A stretch of 64,000 nucleotides of DNA from Paralvinella palmiformis (lineage: Eukaryota > Annelida > Polychaeta > Terebellida > Alvinellidae). A program made the position numbers and the translations under genes. This document shows, in pieces, positions 17,005-29,380 of the stretch (positions are counted from its first letter, which is position 1; each line of letters begins with the position of its first letter). The notes beneath the pieces were generated by a model. That model did not search any database. It worked only from the letters and a program-made list of their open reading frames with translations, and had not been told where the DNA came from. The DNA is taken from contig JAODUP010000274.1 in the NCBI GenBank assembly GCA_025642065.1, positions 731,317-795,316 of the forward strand, in the 5' to 3' direction.

Positions 17005-17108
17005 TGTACGTTTCATCTTTGACTTCGCTTCTTTACCTTTGGAGGTCGCTCGGCCCATTTAGTTTACCATATGCACAAAAGTGGCCGTAAACATCAATAA
17101 TCATCATC
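17005..17108 (+). mobile_element. SINE family 1, 5'-truncated copy
   Basis: It matches the body of the full copy at 63250-63446: TTTCATCTTTGACTTCGCTT, CCTTTGGAGGTCGCTCGGCC, CACAAAAGTGGCCGTAAA, ending in an (ATC)-type tail. The tRNA-like head is missing. It lies in the intron between the last two TEX36-like exons. A possible family 3 piece (GTGGGATGTTTCACCC) sits just upstream at 16855-16960. Confidence 0.8.
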
Positions 17109-17883
17109 CTAATTAGCATTATTATATGACACCTGTATAGTGATTCCATGAAATTTGTTTCAATTAAATATTGGGTAAAATCTCCGAAGTTTAAAAAGTT
17201 TCCTAAATTTGAAGATTATTTTTAAATTTTTGGTTTAAATTTTAGTGTTCTCATGTAAATTCAGAGTAAAGTTACAGATATTCATTAGATATTGTGGTTT
17301 AGATTCTCAGTTCATTGGATATGTTTCGCGTATTCCCTTACAAGTCACCTTTCATCTAAATTTCTTTTGGAAAACCCCCCACTGTATCAAATGCTTTTTT
17401 ACAACAATACGTATTAGTCATAGTTAATCGGCTTTGTATTGCTGTCTCAAGTTAGTACGTGTTCATGGATTAGGTAGACGTTTGTTATCAAACGTTGCGC
17501 ATCAATCGTTTGTTAGTTTGTTTATCGATTATATCAACCAAGTTATGACGTCATCGTCGCCCATCAACAACATACCAGCTGTTTAATTTACAATTGAGTT
17601 ACGTCACAAATACGTAACTTGTTTTTTTAAAGTTCTGCTCTGGTGGTTTTAGCTCGAAAAGCACGAGTTCCATTCCAATTCTAGCGTCACCATCTTACAG
17701 ACGAATTCGGATATTGTTTTCTCGGCTCAGAACATTCTGGGTGGTTGATAGTTTAAACCGATGCCAGCATCTCACTGATTTGAAGTGAGATGCTAAAAAG
17801 ACAGAGTTACACATTAGTAGGCACCAAACACTCCACAAAGAATACGATATGTGAGCGTTTCAAAACTGCTAAATCTTACTTAC

Positions 17884-17964
17884 ATCTCCAAAATACACGC
17901 CGTGGTCCTGTAACGTGTGTCGGTTGTCGTGCGCCGAGAAGAGGTTCGACTTTTTGAAGTTGCG
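17884..17964 (-). CDS. TEX36-like protein, middle exon
   Basis: 27 residues, RNFKKSNLFSAHDNRHTLQD then HGVYFGD, between acceptor CTATTTTCAG and donor GTAAGT on minus. Phase 0 at both ends joins it to the neighbouring exons. It carries the HDNRH motif that identifies the TEX36 family. Confidence 0.78.
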
Positions 17965-18279
17965 CTGAAAATAGAAAAAATATATATCGTAAAAATACAC
18001 GAAAGGCAACGGGATCGATGATGATACCACACTACCTGCATATTATCATAAATACTAACTCGTTGTCCAGTGAAAGTTTTCTTCCGATGTAGTCACCTAC
18101 TGGCCTCGCTGGTAACTACCGTTCATAGTTCATTATTACCGAATATATCCAGGGGTGGGACGGACGCATATAGCAGGGTTTTTTTAATTTGCAAGAGCTA
18201 TTCCAAATCGAGGACTATAGTGTATCCCGCAATAATATTAAAACATTATTTATGAAATCACAGTTGTACTCCATTTATA

Positions 18280-18751
18280 AATAAAGCGGAGGGAGAAAGA
18301 GGGGGGATGGGGAGAGAGAGAGGGGGGATGGGAACAGTTCTGATGGTTAAAGTTATTTCCTCCCCACCACATCTCAAGCTATCTCAGTCAGGGAGAAGAA
18401 AAGCAAAATAACAAACATATTATTCCGGTAGAATGGATATAAAGATTCTTTATAAATATCTGAGGACTAACCAACGTAGCACTCAGTGGCCTTGGTGTAG
18501 CATCAGACTCCCGAACTGGAATATTGGGACAGTGAATTTGTTGAGCGAGAGAAATCGGAATGGTGAAAATAATTATTTCTACAATATATCATTGAAATGT
18601 AACTAGGAAGGTTAGTTCCCAAGATGTCGTCTGCCACGCTACGTATTTTATATGAATTTATCCACAGTTGAAAATTTCAAAATTTTCTCCGTGCAGACTG
18701 GGATTATATCATCTGGACATGGAATTCCCATTTAACAATCATAATAATAAT

Positions 18752-18790
<39 letters not shown>

Positions 18791-18900
18791 AACAACAACA
18801 AAACAGTTAATAACAACAACAGCAATAGCAATATTATTTACAATTTCATGTGGATTATAAACTATCAGATGACTTGATCGATAGAGATACTGACTTGATA
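18280..18900. other. intron DNA with (AAC)n array
   Basis: Intron of the TEX36-like gene with G-rich purine sequence near 18290-18330 and an (AAC)n array at 18742-18801 that reads as poly-Asn or poly-Val. A weak tRNA-like segment lies near 18485. Nothing else was recognised. Confidence 0.7.
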
Positions 18901-18955
18901 CTAAATTGATACTAAATTGACCTCGAGTGTCTGGGATGATCCAGTTCCGACTTAC

Positions 18956-19099
18956 CGTATGCTTATCCTGATACGGTTCAGGTGGCTCTGGCGGGTAATA
19001 GGAGCTGGACTGTTTATAAGGCGAGGACAACATCAGTCCGGTGTTTGTTGATGTGTCTCTTAGCAACGGGCCGGGATCCGGTAAGCCTCGGTGTTGGAA
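18956..19099 (-). CDS. TEX36-like protein, first exon recognised
   Basis: 48 residues, FQHRGLPDPGPLLRDTSTNT then GLMLSSPYKQSSSYYPPEPP, with donor GTAAG after the ACG Thr codon and acceptor CATCAACAG before 19099. In vertebrate TEX36 an early exon boundary region reads W-F-P-H-x-G-L, so the FQHRGL start suggests a short upstream exon ending in Trp. I did not find that exon. An in-frame ATG at 19141 would give an unspliced alternative start with 14 extra residues. Confidence 0.72.
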
Positions 19100-19271
19100 C
19101 TGTTGATGTAATAGAACAGATAGGATGTTATTGTTTGTCATATCATCTCAAGTAGCGCCACCTTTCGTCTGTTGAGGAATTCGATCCGTGTCCATTTACT
19201 TGAAATATATATATATATATATATATATATAGTTTTTGCGTTTTACCTATACTGGTAACATGTTATATGTA

Positions 19272-19631
19272 GGTTTGGTTTTGTTGTTCGGGAGAATCCC
19301 CAGGCTGTCGCTTAATCGGCACAGCCTCTATGTTGGAATGGTTGAGAAATCTCCTCCCCCACCACTCACAGGGAGCAGTAAGGAAAGATGGAGCCGAAAT
19401 ACCCTGAGAGTCCTGCCAGAGTGTTTTACGTCTTCAGGGTTTTTTTAACGTCCCCCTTTATTTTAAATAATTCAGCGGAGACGGCTGCGCCATTTAACGT
19501 GGTCAGCCACCCACGATGTAGTGAGCCGAGAAATTAATCCCTGAAAAAGTTTCGACCTCTTACGGGGTTCGAACCTGCGACCGTTGGCACCAAGTGCAGG
19601 TGCTTAACCGCTAGGCCACCGGAGCTCACTG
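19272..19631 (-). mobile_element. SINE family 2, full-length copy
   Basis: Flanked by an exact 11-bp duplication TGTTATATGTA (19261-19271 and 19632-19642). On minus it starts GTGAGCTCCGGTGGCCTAGC, giving an A box (TGGCCTAGCGGTTAAGC), then a B box GGTTCGAACCCC, then a body with GAGGTCGAAA, TTATTTTAAATAA and GATTCTCCCGAACAACAAAA. It is a pol III, tRNA-derived retroposon of about 360 bp. The second copy is at 61681-62032. Frames inside it are not genes. Confidence 0.88.
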
Positions 19632-19644
19632 TGTTATATGTAAT

Positions 19645-20640
19645 ACCAGGGTTTGTATTTATAATAAACAACGCTGGGATGGAAGGCCATATAAACCCAC
19701 GGCCGGGCCCTAGGTTTTAAGGCACTTCGGAACTAACAGCTTGACCTTGGTACGGTTGGGATTAGGGAGCAGTATATATAGTCTTATATCAATTCTACGG
19801 AAGAATTCTACTCACATAAAAAAAATTCAAAATAAGCTTTAAAATAATATAATATATTTTTATATATATATATTTTTATATTTTTTCACTACGATGCATA
19901 GTGCAAAGTACCTTTAACCAAGGGCTCTGAGAACAGTGCCTCAACAAAAAATAAACTGACCGTCTACTAGTCCCTGCGGGGCCCCTAAGGCTTCAGTCTA
20001 TTCAGCCTTATGAATAATGCGGCCCTGTTCGCGTGGATCAAGTTCACCACCAAAACCATCAACGTAAATGGAGCTCTCCCGCCCGATCAATGTTTACATC
20101 TTAATAACCATCTGGACGCCATATCGACTTACGCGTTCGTGAACCTTTCCAAGAACGCAGACGATCTCTGCCGAAAAGGAAATTATCTACATTATTTCCT
20201 CCGGCACGTCTCACTAATTGTTCTTCCGGGTGCCTCACTGTCTCCATTCCTTTACCCAGAGATTCATTGTAAGACTTTCCGGTTTATTCCGCTATCACGT
20301 GACGGACGGATATAATTTTATTTCGCTCAAAATGCGATGCTGTTTAGTTTATGCTCAAGATTTTCGCTTTAGCAATATCCGAAGAACAAGTCACATGCGA
20401 GATATTTCCCCCGTAATCTTAATTTGCATACAAACATAAACAAAACGTCAAAAATCTGATGTAGCGTAAATAGACTTTGATTCGGAGAGCAAAATTATTC
20501 TGATTACACAAATGTGAAACGTGAAAGGGTGGATTCTTCAAAGTGAATATCTATCTATTTACTTCTCAGAAGCAATAAACAAAATTACATAGATTCTGTA
20601 TACGTCTGCCTAGTTTTCTACACGGGCTCCAATACATTTA
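19645..20640. other. non-coding DNA with a GC-richer block at 20000-20300
   Basis: The block at 20000-20300 has higher GC, no repeats and a TATCACGTGAC E-box near 20293. The 101-codon plus frame through it has no recognised content and no splice or start context. It could be conserved non-coding DNA. The rest is AT-rich. Confidence 0.35.
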
Positions 20641-20749
20641 TAGATATTTATAAAATGTGAGTACGGTAAAAAACACATGACGATGTTTATGTCTGACGGG
20701 GAAATAATTACGATAATTATTTATTTGTGTCACAGATGACAGCGGGCAA

Positions 20750-20794
20750 GTTAATTGTGTGTGTTTGCGTGTGTGTGTGTTGGTGGGTGCGTGC

Positions 20795-20844
<50 letters not shown>

Positions 20845-21373
20845 TTTTCTATTATATAGCGTGCCTTTATCACAAACTTCTGATTTGAATGAAATATATG
20901 GAACTAACACAAAATTCGAACAGACTCGAACCGAGAAACTGTGAACTAATCGCGGCTAACTCTAACAACTAAGCTGCTATACATAGTGGCAAAATATTTT
21001 AATAAATAATAGTTAGAAAAGAAATATAATTTGTTTGATGTCGGCTATATCCCATTTATTAACAATTTTATTATTTCATAATCCATTGCACTATAGTGCC
21101 ATGCATGGCATAGTGTTATATTGCATTGCAATGTATTGTGTTATGTTGTATTGTATTTTATTGTAAATTGCATGGTAATCAGTTTATTACTTCTTTGTGA
21201 ATTAATTTTGTCAAAATCTTTTTCTTTTAGATACATTTCTATGAAGGGTAAATAAGTTATGAGAAATCTTGAACCAGGAGATCCAATGTTAAACATGGAA
21301 ATATTACCAAACCACTAGTGTGCATACACGCGTGCAATTACCGCCCCCCAACACATACACACGTGCATCATGC

Positions 21374-21404
<31 letters not shown>

Positions 21405-21471
21405 CATACATACATACATACATACATACATACATACATACATACATACATACACACACACAAACACACAC

Positions 21472-21541
<70 letters not shown>

Positions 21542-21626
21542 TTGTATGCGTTTGTGTGTTGTAGTATTATGTAGTATACATGTCATATTCATGAAACCAA
21601 TACATTACTCTGTATTTTCGTTGTTA

Positions 21627-21724
<98 letters not shown>

Positions 21725-21752
21725 ATGTATGTATGCGTGGTGTGTGCTGCGC

Positions 21753-21795
<43 letters not shown>
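20750..21795. repeat. microsatellite cluster (AT)n, (ATAC)n, (CA)n, (TA)n
   Basis: (GT)(AT)(GT) at 20755-20844, (ATAC)n about 20 units at 21373-21452, (CA)n at 21466-21509, (TA)n at 21510-21528, (TA)n of about 90 bp at 21630-21713, and (CA)n at 21757-21792. All frames here are repeat readings. A tRNA-like segment on minus at 20893-20980 (TAGCAGCTTAGTTGTTAGAG and GGTTCGAGTC) lies between the first two arrays. Confidence 0.9.
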
Positions 21796-22344
21796 GGACA
21801 ATTTATAAACACATACTAATGCTAACTAACACAACATATCATATTTAAATAAACATTATAGACCAAAATTAAATTTCACAATATTTATCCCGTTATCAAT
21901 CCTCAAATATTATTCTGATTGTAAAAGTAGGTCAACGAAGACTTAGCTACCGACGCGCCTCCATTGACAAATATCCGAACTAAACGTCGTAGAATGCGTG
22001 ACATATCCGCATAATCTAAGCTTAGACGTATACTGCCTAATATGGCCATTATAGCATACCTCTGGTGTGACTTACAGGTAAGTGAAGGATTATAATAATC
22101 CCTCACTCGGTGGCACATATCAATTGTTGCTATTGTGTATTGTGCTCTATTTTAATGAGAAAAGGTGAACGTTTACTTTTGGTCTCCTCTCGAAACCCCC
22201 CCCCCACCGTCGTCGCTTCGCAACGTCATCATGTTATGAAATTATAACTATTAATTTTAGATTGTATTGTGATTGTGGTCACGGTCGATGATTTTGTCCA
22301 CGTTACAATTTAATTAACATTTTAATGACAAATAGAGTAGCGGA

Positions 22345-22345
22345 T

Positions 22346-22406
<61 letters not shown>

Positions 22407-22882
22407 GATGCACATACACAAATGAATGAATGTATTAATTAATTAAACACATAGATCAGTGATATCAGATTTACATTAATTAATTAATTGATTGCACACA
22501 TATATCAATGATAGTACCTACCCAAATACCGTCATTTAGAGTGACAGGTGCGAAACTCCTCCCCTTTGGCATTGTTACTGTCCTCTATGTTCTTCTCCGA
22601 CTGACTGTACAACCGACTGTACGACTGACTGTACGACTGACTGTACGACTGACTGTACGACTGCAAACAAGTACAATGCCCAGACTATATCCATTGTTCA
22701 GTATGTACATATGTCACCGTATAGAAGGATCTCAGACATACATGTATGTACATATGTTAGTGTTTAGACAGAGTACTGATATATGCACATATGTGACTCT
22801 ATAGACAGACAATTTATATTATGTACATATGTGACTGTATAGACAGACTACTGATATATGACATATGTGACTGTATATACAA

Positions 22883-22941
<59 letters not shown>

Positions 22942-23345
22942 ATATAGACTACTAGTATATTTACATATGTCACTGTATAGACTGATCACTCATTAATATA
23001 CATATATGACTGTATAAAAAAGTACTAATATATTTACATATATCACTGTATAGGCAGATTACTGATATAATAACACAACAAATGGACTGTTGTTTATAAT
23101 AATCAGGAACAATTTTAACGATTTACCTTTTCTGTCTGTTTATCTCTTTCTATATGTCCGTCTATCTGTATGTGTCTGTCTGTCTGTATATGTGTCTCTT
23201 TCTCTGTGTCTGTCTATATATCTATCTATCTATCTATCTATCTACCTATCTATCTATCTATCTATCTATCTGTCTATCTGTTTATATGTCTACCTGTCTT
23301 TATATCTGCCTGCCTGTCTCTATTTGCTTAGCTGTGGGTTTTCCG
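22345..23345. repeat. (TA)n, 12-bp array, ACATATGTGACTGTATAGAC minisatellite, (TATC)n
   Basis: (TA)n at 22349-22401. A 12-bp array (ACTGACTGTACG) runs over 22596-22665. From about 22700 to 23070 ACATATGTGACTGTATAGAC recurs about eight times at roughly 40-50 bp spacing with GACTACTGATAT between, interrupted by (TA)n at 22888-22946. (TATC/TGTC)n covers 23150-23330. No spacer diversity or leader suggests CRISPR. Confidence 0.85.
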
Positions 23346-23449
23346 TCTGTCTTTACATAACTCACTATATAGATGTCTGCTTATATCTTTGTTAATTTAC
23401 TTTTATGTATGAGTGCACATATGTTTCTGTGCGTGCATGCATACGTGCG

Positions 23450-23772
23450 TCTGTCTGTCTGTTGGCTTACCCAACACTCATTGAACTGACTGACTGACTG
23501 ACTGACTGACTGACTGACTGGCTGGCTGACTGACTGACTGACTCACCCATTCACTCACTCACTCACTCATTCACGCACTCATCCATATATTATCCTACCT
23601 TGTTAACTTGTTAATCCAAGAAGTTTCTTCACAATTATCCTCAAGCCGTTCGTCCTTTCTCGTGTTCCAACAGTTCTATAAACACTTGTCGTTGTCTATC
23701 AACGAACAATCATAGACTTCCTGAAGTCTCACAAACTCTCGTCAAAATCTGTCCAGTAGTTGACGTCAGCAG

Positions 23773-23826
<54 letters not shown>

Positions 23827-24538
23827 CTATGTGTGTGTGACACACATGTTATTGGATGGCTAGTCAGGATTAATTTAATATATCCTGTCTAAGGTAATAT
23901 ACAGAAGATTAATAGGTCTGTTAGGGCTGAGTGGGTGGCTGGGTCATGTAGTGACACACAAACCACGTGACAGGCTCCGACAGGTAGACCGTATGTCGGC
24001 GTTTTTTAATCATCTTTCTTTGATGGCGACACTCAACAGTGGGGCTACTGTCCACAAGGATAATAATAGAACATGATATTTATTGAATTGTATCTATATT
24101 AATATATTTATTAGCATCCCTATTTGGATATTTATTTGTATTTGTATTTCAATGATCATTTAAATATTGGTTTGTAGATTTATCTATAGATTTATTTGTA
24201 CATTTATTTGTATATATTATTTGCAAATTCATTAGTATAATTATTTCTATATTTATTAGGATATCTATTTCTATCTTTTTTCTTACTTTTATTTATAACA
24301 CAACTGACTCACTCACTCGCTGGCTTACTCTCTAAGTACAGATTCCCGATTCAAGTATACTTAGTCGGCAAATCTGGCAAGGTAGTTGTTTGGTATTATT
24401 GTTATGGTTGATGACACGTGGATTTGAAGAGTTTTATAACCGAAACTTGTGTTAATTGGGCTGAGTGAATTATCTGCTTTTGTTGTTGCTGCTTTCATAA
24501 ACTATAATAGAATGATAGATCTATTTCGTAGATATGTA

Positions 24539-24589
<51 letters not shown>

Positions 24590-25290
24590 TTTATTTTATA
24601 TTCAGGTGGCGATTATTTGATCGCAAAAACCTGTGCTGGCGCCTTTCTTTAGACGTGACGTAGAATAGGTGCGATCGGTACCGAGCGTAAACGAGGATCT
24701 CTCCATGGGGACTTTAACGCAAACTTTGATCATAATGCACACATTTCTAGTACAGCTCAGATATCATAACGTCTGTATGTAGCCTTATATTCTGCACGTA
24801 ACAAGTCCGCGACTTGAGACAGTCTATGTAACCGGCTGAAGATTTGAGTTAGTCAAAACCGGTCGATGCTATTGGGTTGAGTCGTGTTATATGGCTGCTA
24901 CGATTGTTGGTCCGAACTTATTTTGATTTCTGTTTATATTATTCAATTATACTATGTATTAATATTTAGCTTATCTCTTTTAGGCTATATTTTGATTAAT
25001 CCATTCTATTAGTCGATCCATCATTGGTTGTAGTTTACTGCACAAATCCTTGTTTTGCCGAGATAATAGTTAATTGTATCTATTAGGTGATTCTCTTCTG
25101 AATTCGTTTAGTAATAAAGTAATTTTTTTCCTTACATTTTCAAAATTATATATATATATATATATATAGGTAATAATAAGTAATAAAATAGGTAATAAAA
25201 TAGGTAATAAAATATACCCTTAATTAGTTTCGAGTGATCATTCCCTTTGAATAAAAATATGACACCTGTTCCAGCGACTTAACTATCTTT
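23450..25290. repeat. (TGAC)n, (CTCA)n, (GT)n, (TA)n runs in AT-rich DNA
   Basis: (TGAC)n and (CTCA)n at 23485-23578, (GT)(TA)(GT) at 23773-23840, (TA)n at 24541-24587 and 25146-25168, and TAGGTAATAAAA repeats at 25168-25215. The stretch 23850-24540 and 24600-25140 shows no gene. Confidence 0.8.
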
Positions 25291-25359
25291 ATGGCACGCA
25301 CTTACTCTCGCTCGCACGCACTCACGCACACACACGCACATACAAATAAATTCATTTTT

Positions 25360-25995
25360 CTTTTTCCATATGTAGGTAGTGTACACAACACAATTTTGTC
25401 AAGTGTTCAGCGTACTGTTATGTTGGTTGACGCACCGATGGCCTATAAAAGGCGTAACTTTTTATTCTGTTCTGACAACACTTTGCGACACTGAACCTGT
25501 TGGACCTGTGTTCATACAGTTGATATAGGTAGGATTTTATTAACCACAATCGAACCCAGAATGAAACTGAGGTCAGCATCTGTGGTGTCTAAAAGAGCTG
25601 ACGTATAGGTTTCTTTTGAACCAAATAACAGCTGATTATAAAATGTGGTGTCAAAGTAGTTATATTCTATATGTATTAAATTATCATTTAACTACACGTG
25701 CTTGTTGTGTACTGCGAGTTCTGGGGTCAAATGGTACTTTTTCGATGCACTTCCTCTTTCTGTACGTAGCCTGCATACCACCGGTTCCCTGTGGGGGTGA
25801 CGTATATGTTAAGTACGAAAAGCGGATTAGCTAGTCACCACAGGCTGATAAGTAGCCCATACATGTATATAGGTCTTTGTATGTATAGATGTACAGGTTT
25901 TCCTATGCGTAGGTTGAACTATGTACATATTTATTTATGTATAGATTTATGGAGGTATAGGTTTAAAAGGTGTTGGTTCTCACCCAGTACCACCA
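25360..25995 (+). mobile_element. dispersed repeat A, diverged copy 3
   Basis: It aligns along most of its length with 26380-26960, sharing CCTATAAAAGGC (TATA-like), ATATAGGTAGGATTT, CTGAGGTCAGCATCTG, CAGGTTTCTTTTG-like and GTACGTAGCCTGCAT segments, but with far more changes than copies 1 and 2 show. It is preceded by a CA-rich tract. Directly downstream lie a 280-bp head segment and copy 2 in the same sense. Confidence 0.7.
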
Positions 25996-25997
25996 AA

Positions 25998-27000
25998 TTG
26001 CTGAATGTATAGCTATTACAACCCGGACGTGTCATTCGCAGTATCTGAGATCTGCCTGAAATCCGCTGTTCTCGACCATGGGTCAAATAGATCAAGTGGA
26101 TAGGCGCTTTAATTTATATCCCACCACATCTAACTGCATATACTCAGGAGCACTAAATTAGGCGTGGATGAACGTTCACTTAGTGATGAACGTAAACGTA
26201 TGAGAGTTAGCTGTTAGGTTTGAGTAAATGATAGTATTTACTCAGGTTTGAGACGATATTTCGTTCTAGTCCAGTAATAATCCATTGTGCAGTATTATTA
26301 CTTTTTTTTGGAGCTAAATAATTTCACTGCTTCAAAATGGAGTTGGTATACATTGTCTCTTGTGGTAAACAAACTGTAATGTTTGTTAACACGCCGAGGC
26401 TCTATAAAAGACCTACCTTTTCACTTAGGTTAGAGAAGAACTTCGACGCCAGACCAGTCGGATGTCTATCGATATGGTTCATATAGGTAGGATTTGTTTA
26501 GTTATTCGAGCCCAGAATAAAGCTGAGGTCAGCATCTGAGGTGTCGAAATGTTTTATATACAGGTTTCTTTTGGACCACAGAAAATTACTGTTGAATGTA
26601 AACTGTGGTGTCAAAATAGTTTATGATATGTATGTAGCAAGTCACCATTGAACCACACGCACGTGTTGTTTGTTGCGAGCTGTGGTATCAAATGGTATGT
26701 TTTTTACGTGCTTCCGCTTTTTGTACGTAGCCTGCATGTAGCCTCTTTCCTGTGGGCGTGACATATTTGTCGCGTACGAAAAGCGAATTAGCTGGTTCCC
26801 ACAGGCTGATGAGTAGACCAGACACATGCTTAGGTATACGCACACATCTATCAATATGTGGAGGTATGGAACATTTTATATTTATATTTAGATTGATGTA
26901 TGTATAGTTTATTTATATTTAGATTTATGGAGATATAGGTATTAAAGGATGTTTAAAGCTGTTGAAGTTCTGCGCCAGTGCCTCTCTATATGTATCCTAA
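25998..27000 (+). mobile_element. dispersed repeat A, head segment plus copy 2
   Basis: The first 280 bp (from GAATGTATAGCTATTACA) is repeated at 47806-48065. It continues into a body with a TATA-like GCTCTATAAAAGACC (about 26398) and CAGAATAAAGCTGAGGTC (about 26512), a spacing compatible with promoter and poly(A) signals of an LTR-like or other self-terminating unit. It ends at GTATCCTAAAACACGCACG in a CA-rich tract. No coding frame is preserved. Class not determined. Confidence 0.72.
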
Positions 27001-27029
27001 AACACGCACGCATGCACACACACACAAAG

Positions 27030-27410
27030 AGAGAAGGTATCCATCATTTTCACGCCATTAATTTGTTCCACCATAGAGCCGAGGTGGCGCCACATACGCA
27101 GACGCGGCGGAGTGTGTGATGAACTGAAATGAATTCTTTTACCAAAATCTTTTGATAAACGCCGCCAAACGAGCCGGATTAGCCAGAAACTCTCGCCAAA
27201 CACTGATACCGCTTTATCAAACCGTTATCGATCTATCAAAATAGAATTATAATATTCACCGAATCTCGGCCGGGGAGCATGGTAGAATTACGTCATCAAT
27301 CATTGTTACCATGACTACGTCGGTCGGCGTGTTGATTAACTTTTGCTAACAAGTGCTGAGTCGGGAGAAATTAATTAATTTGAGGTATTTAGAGGATCGT
27401 TCATGAAGTG
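27030..27410. other. GC-richer single-copy DNA, possible regulatory element
   Basis: No repeats and no coding frame. It contains motif-dense sequence such as GCCGCCAAACGAGCC and a TTATCGATC-type segment. Conserved non-coding DNA is possible but unproven. Confidence 0.25.
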
Positions 27411-27460
27411 ATAGATAAGGAACTGAAAGTCAGTAATCCTCGATATAATAACAACAGCTG

Positions 27461-27505
<45 letters not shown>

Positions 27506-27562
27506 ATATATATCCATCTGTCTGTCTGTCTATCTGTTTGTCTGTTTGTTTGTTTGTTTGTT

Positions 27563-27594
<32 letters not shown>

Positions 27595-27595
27595 G

Positions 27596-27638
<43 letters not shown>

Positions 27639-27641
27639 ATC

Positions 27642-27675
<34 letters not shown>
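27461..27675. repeat. (ATCT)n/(GTCT)n compound array
   Basis: Tetranucleotide array of TATC units with a central TGTC/TGTT block. The 108-codon frame is a repeat reading. Confidence 0.95.
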
Positions 27676-28374
27676 TAATTGACACATTTAATAAGTTGTT
27701 TTTACAAGAGTATGTTATATTTTCGGCAAGATGATTAAATATGTCTCTTTTCATGTACAGATTATAGGACTGCGTTCGTAAATACATTTTTAAACACATC
27801 TTCTCACGACTCTAGGTTTTAATTATGTTCAGCAATTTGTACCTATCTCAGTGGCTATCTGACATTTTTAACAATAAATTATAACATTATAGGATTCCAG
27901 CTTAGAAATAACGGCTAATGGGTGATCGTTGTTCTTGTGTCACGCCCAGGCATGTATTTATCTCTGGTTGCCGAAGGAAGAGAACAGAATAAAGAAAAAG
28001 ATGGCAGAGATACTTACTTAGCTTCATATAAACTAAATCAGTGAAGAAACAGACACTGTTGTCTTAGTAAATGCCCCTTTTCGCCAGTATTTTTTATAAA
28101 ATTTTTATTATAAAAAATATGTTTAGGTTTATTAAAAATTTTAAATTTTATGACAACAAAATAAAACCCGTCATTCATTCATTCACACCTTCACGGACAA
28201 ATTCTATAGTTAGCGTAAATTGAGTCTGAAATATACACACAATAAATGAAAACATTGATGTATGATTATGACTCCGGATTATTTTCCTGGGATTCCCAGT
28301 TCGATTTCCCAGATGTTCCTCCTAGGGGTTTGACCAAATGCTGCCTATTACTACTATAGCTCACTCTACTCAGT

Positions 28375-28795
28375 CTTCAAATACCCAGTTCGTTCATCCC
28401 CCGCACCCTTGTCCTCTCAGCCCCTACATAACTCAGTCCACTCAGCCCCCTGCATATCCCAATCCACTTATGCACCACGTACCCCAACCCAGTTAACTAC
28501 CACATAACCCAGTCCATTCAACTTCCGTATACTCCAGTGCATTTAGCCATAACAAACCACATTCACTCACCACACACATATTCCATTCCAATAAACCCCC
28601 ATATGCCTCACAGCACTCAGCCCATGCATACCCTAGTCCAATCAGTCCACACATCACGTCATTTCAATCAATCCCCCCCACATGCCGCAGTCCAATCAGC
28701 CCTGCGTAGCCCAGTTGAAATAGACCCCCGCTACCCTAGTCCATTTTGGCCCCACATACACTAGTCCAATCAGATCCCACATGCCTCAGGCCACC
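28375..28795. repeat. C-rich minisatellite, about 30-bp unit
   Basis: Diverged tandem units built on AGTCCAATCAGCCCC-type and CACATACCC-type words recur about every 28-31 bp for roughly 14 units. Plus is rich in C and A and almost free of G runs, a strong strand asymmetry. Frames at 28537-28764 and beyond are Pro/His/Ser-rich repeat readings. Confidence 0.75.
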
Positions 28796-28799
28796 CCCT

Positions 28800-29380
28800 T
28801 CCACTAACTTCGACCAGGAAACTGTCCCGTGGACTGTGATTGATGTATTAGACCAAACAGGATTGTGTGCACTCAAGCGGACGCGCACGTGTCTATGTTT
28901 CTCCCTTTGTGCTTGTATGATTGAGTGATTCTTTAGATCAGCTCGAACCCAGCATGGATTATATGGCCGGTAAGTGATCTCCCAGAGAAAAGGGAGCGTT
29001 GTGCTGAAGAATGAAACATGCCGCAGATAGTTTTGTCAAACGACAATCATGATTTGGTGCGATTAAAAAATGAATATTGTTTTTTAATCTGAAAATTAAA
29101 AAAAAACCGGCACAATTCATCGTTATCTTTCTCTACATAGATTGTAAAGTTTTCGTTGATTTTTCACGTATTTTAAATCGAATCACTACACCTGGAGAAA
29201 CTTGTTTGATCTAATTATCTACCTGATTGCGAATAGGTATGGCATAAAGATAAACTGACGAGTTGTGTACATCATTAAATAGGTAACCTTCATTGGAAGT
29301 TCCATCCCTTTTAGGCTAATATATAATTTGGGCCACCTTTCGGAAACAAATGGTATTATACCAGACAGCCGACATTAAAC
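28800..29380. other. non-coding DNA, nothing recognised
   Basis: AT-rich single-copy sequence with no gene, element or array recognised. Confidence 0.5.

Noticed and set aside
20010..20315. 101-codon plus frame in a GC-richer block
   Set aside because: No recognised content, no splice sites in frame; kept only as possible non-coding element.
22700..23070. CRISPR-like direct repeats with spacers
   Set aside because: Eukaryotic context; the units and their intervals are both diverged copies of one minisatellite, with (TA)n inside.
26930..27000. Helitron 3' end (CTAA) for repeat A
   Set aside because: A CTAA word is present near the end but no preceding hairpin is visible, and the copies end in CA tracts.
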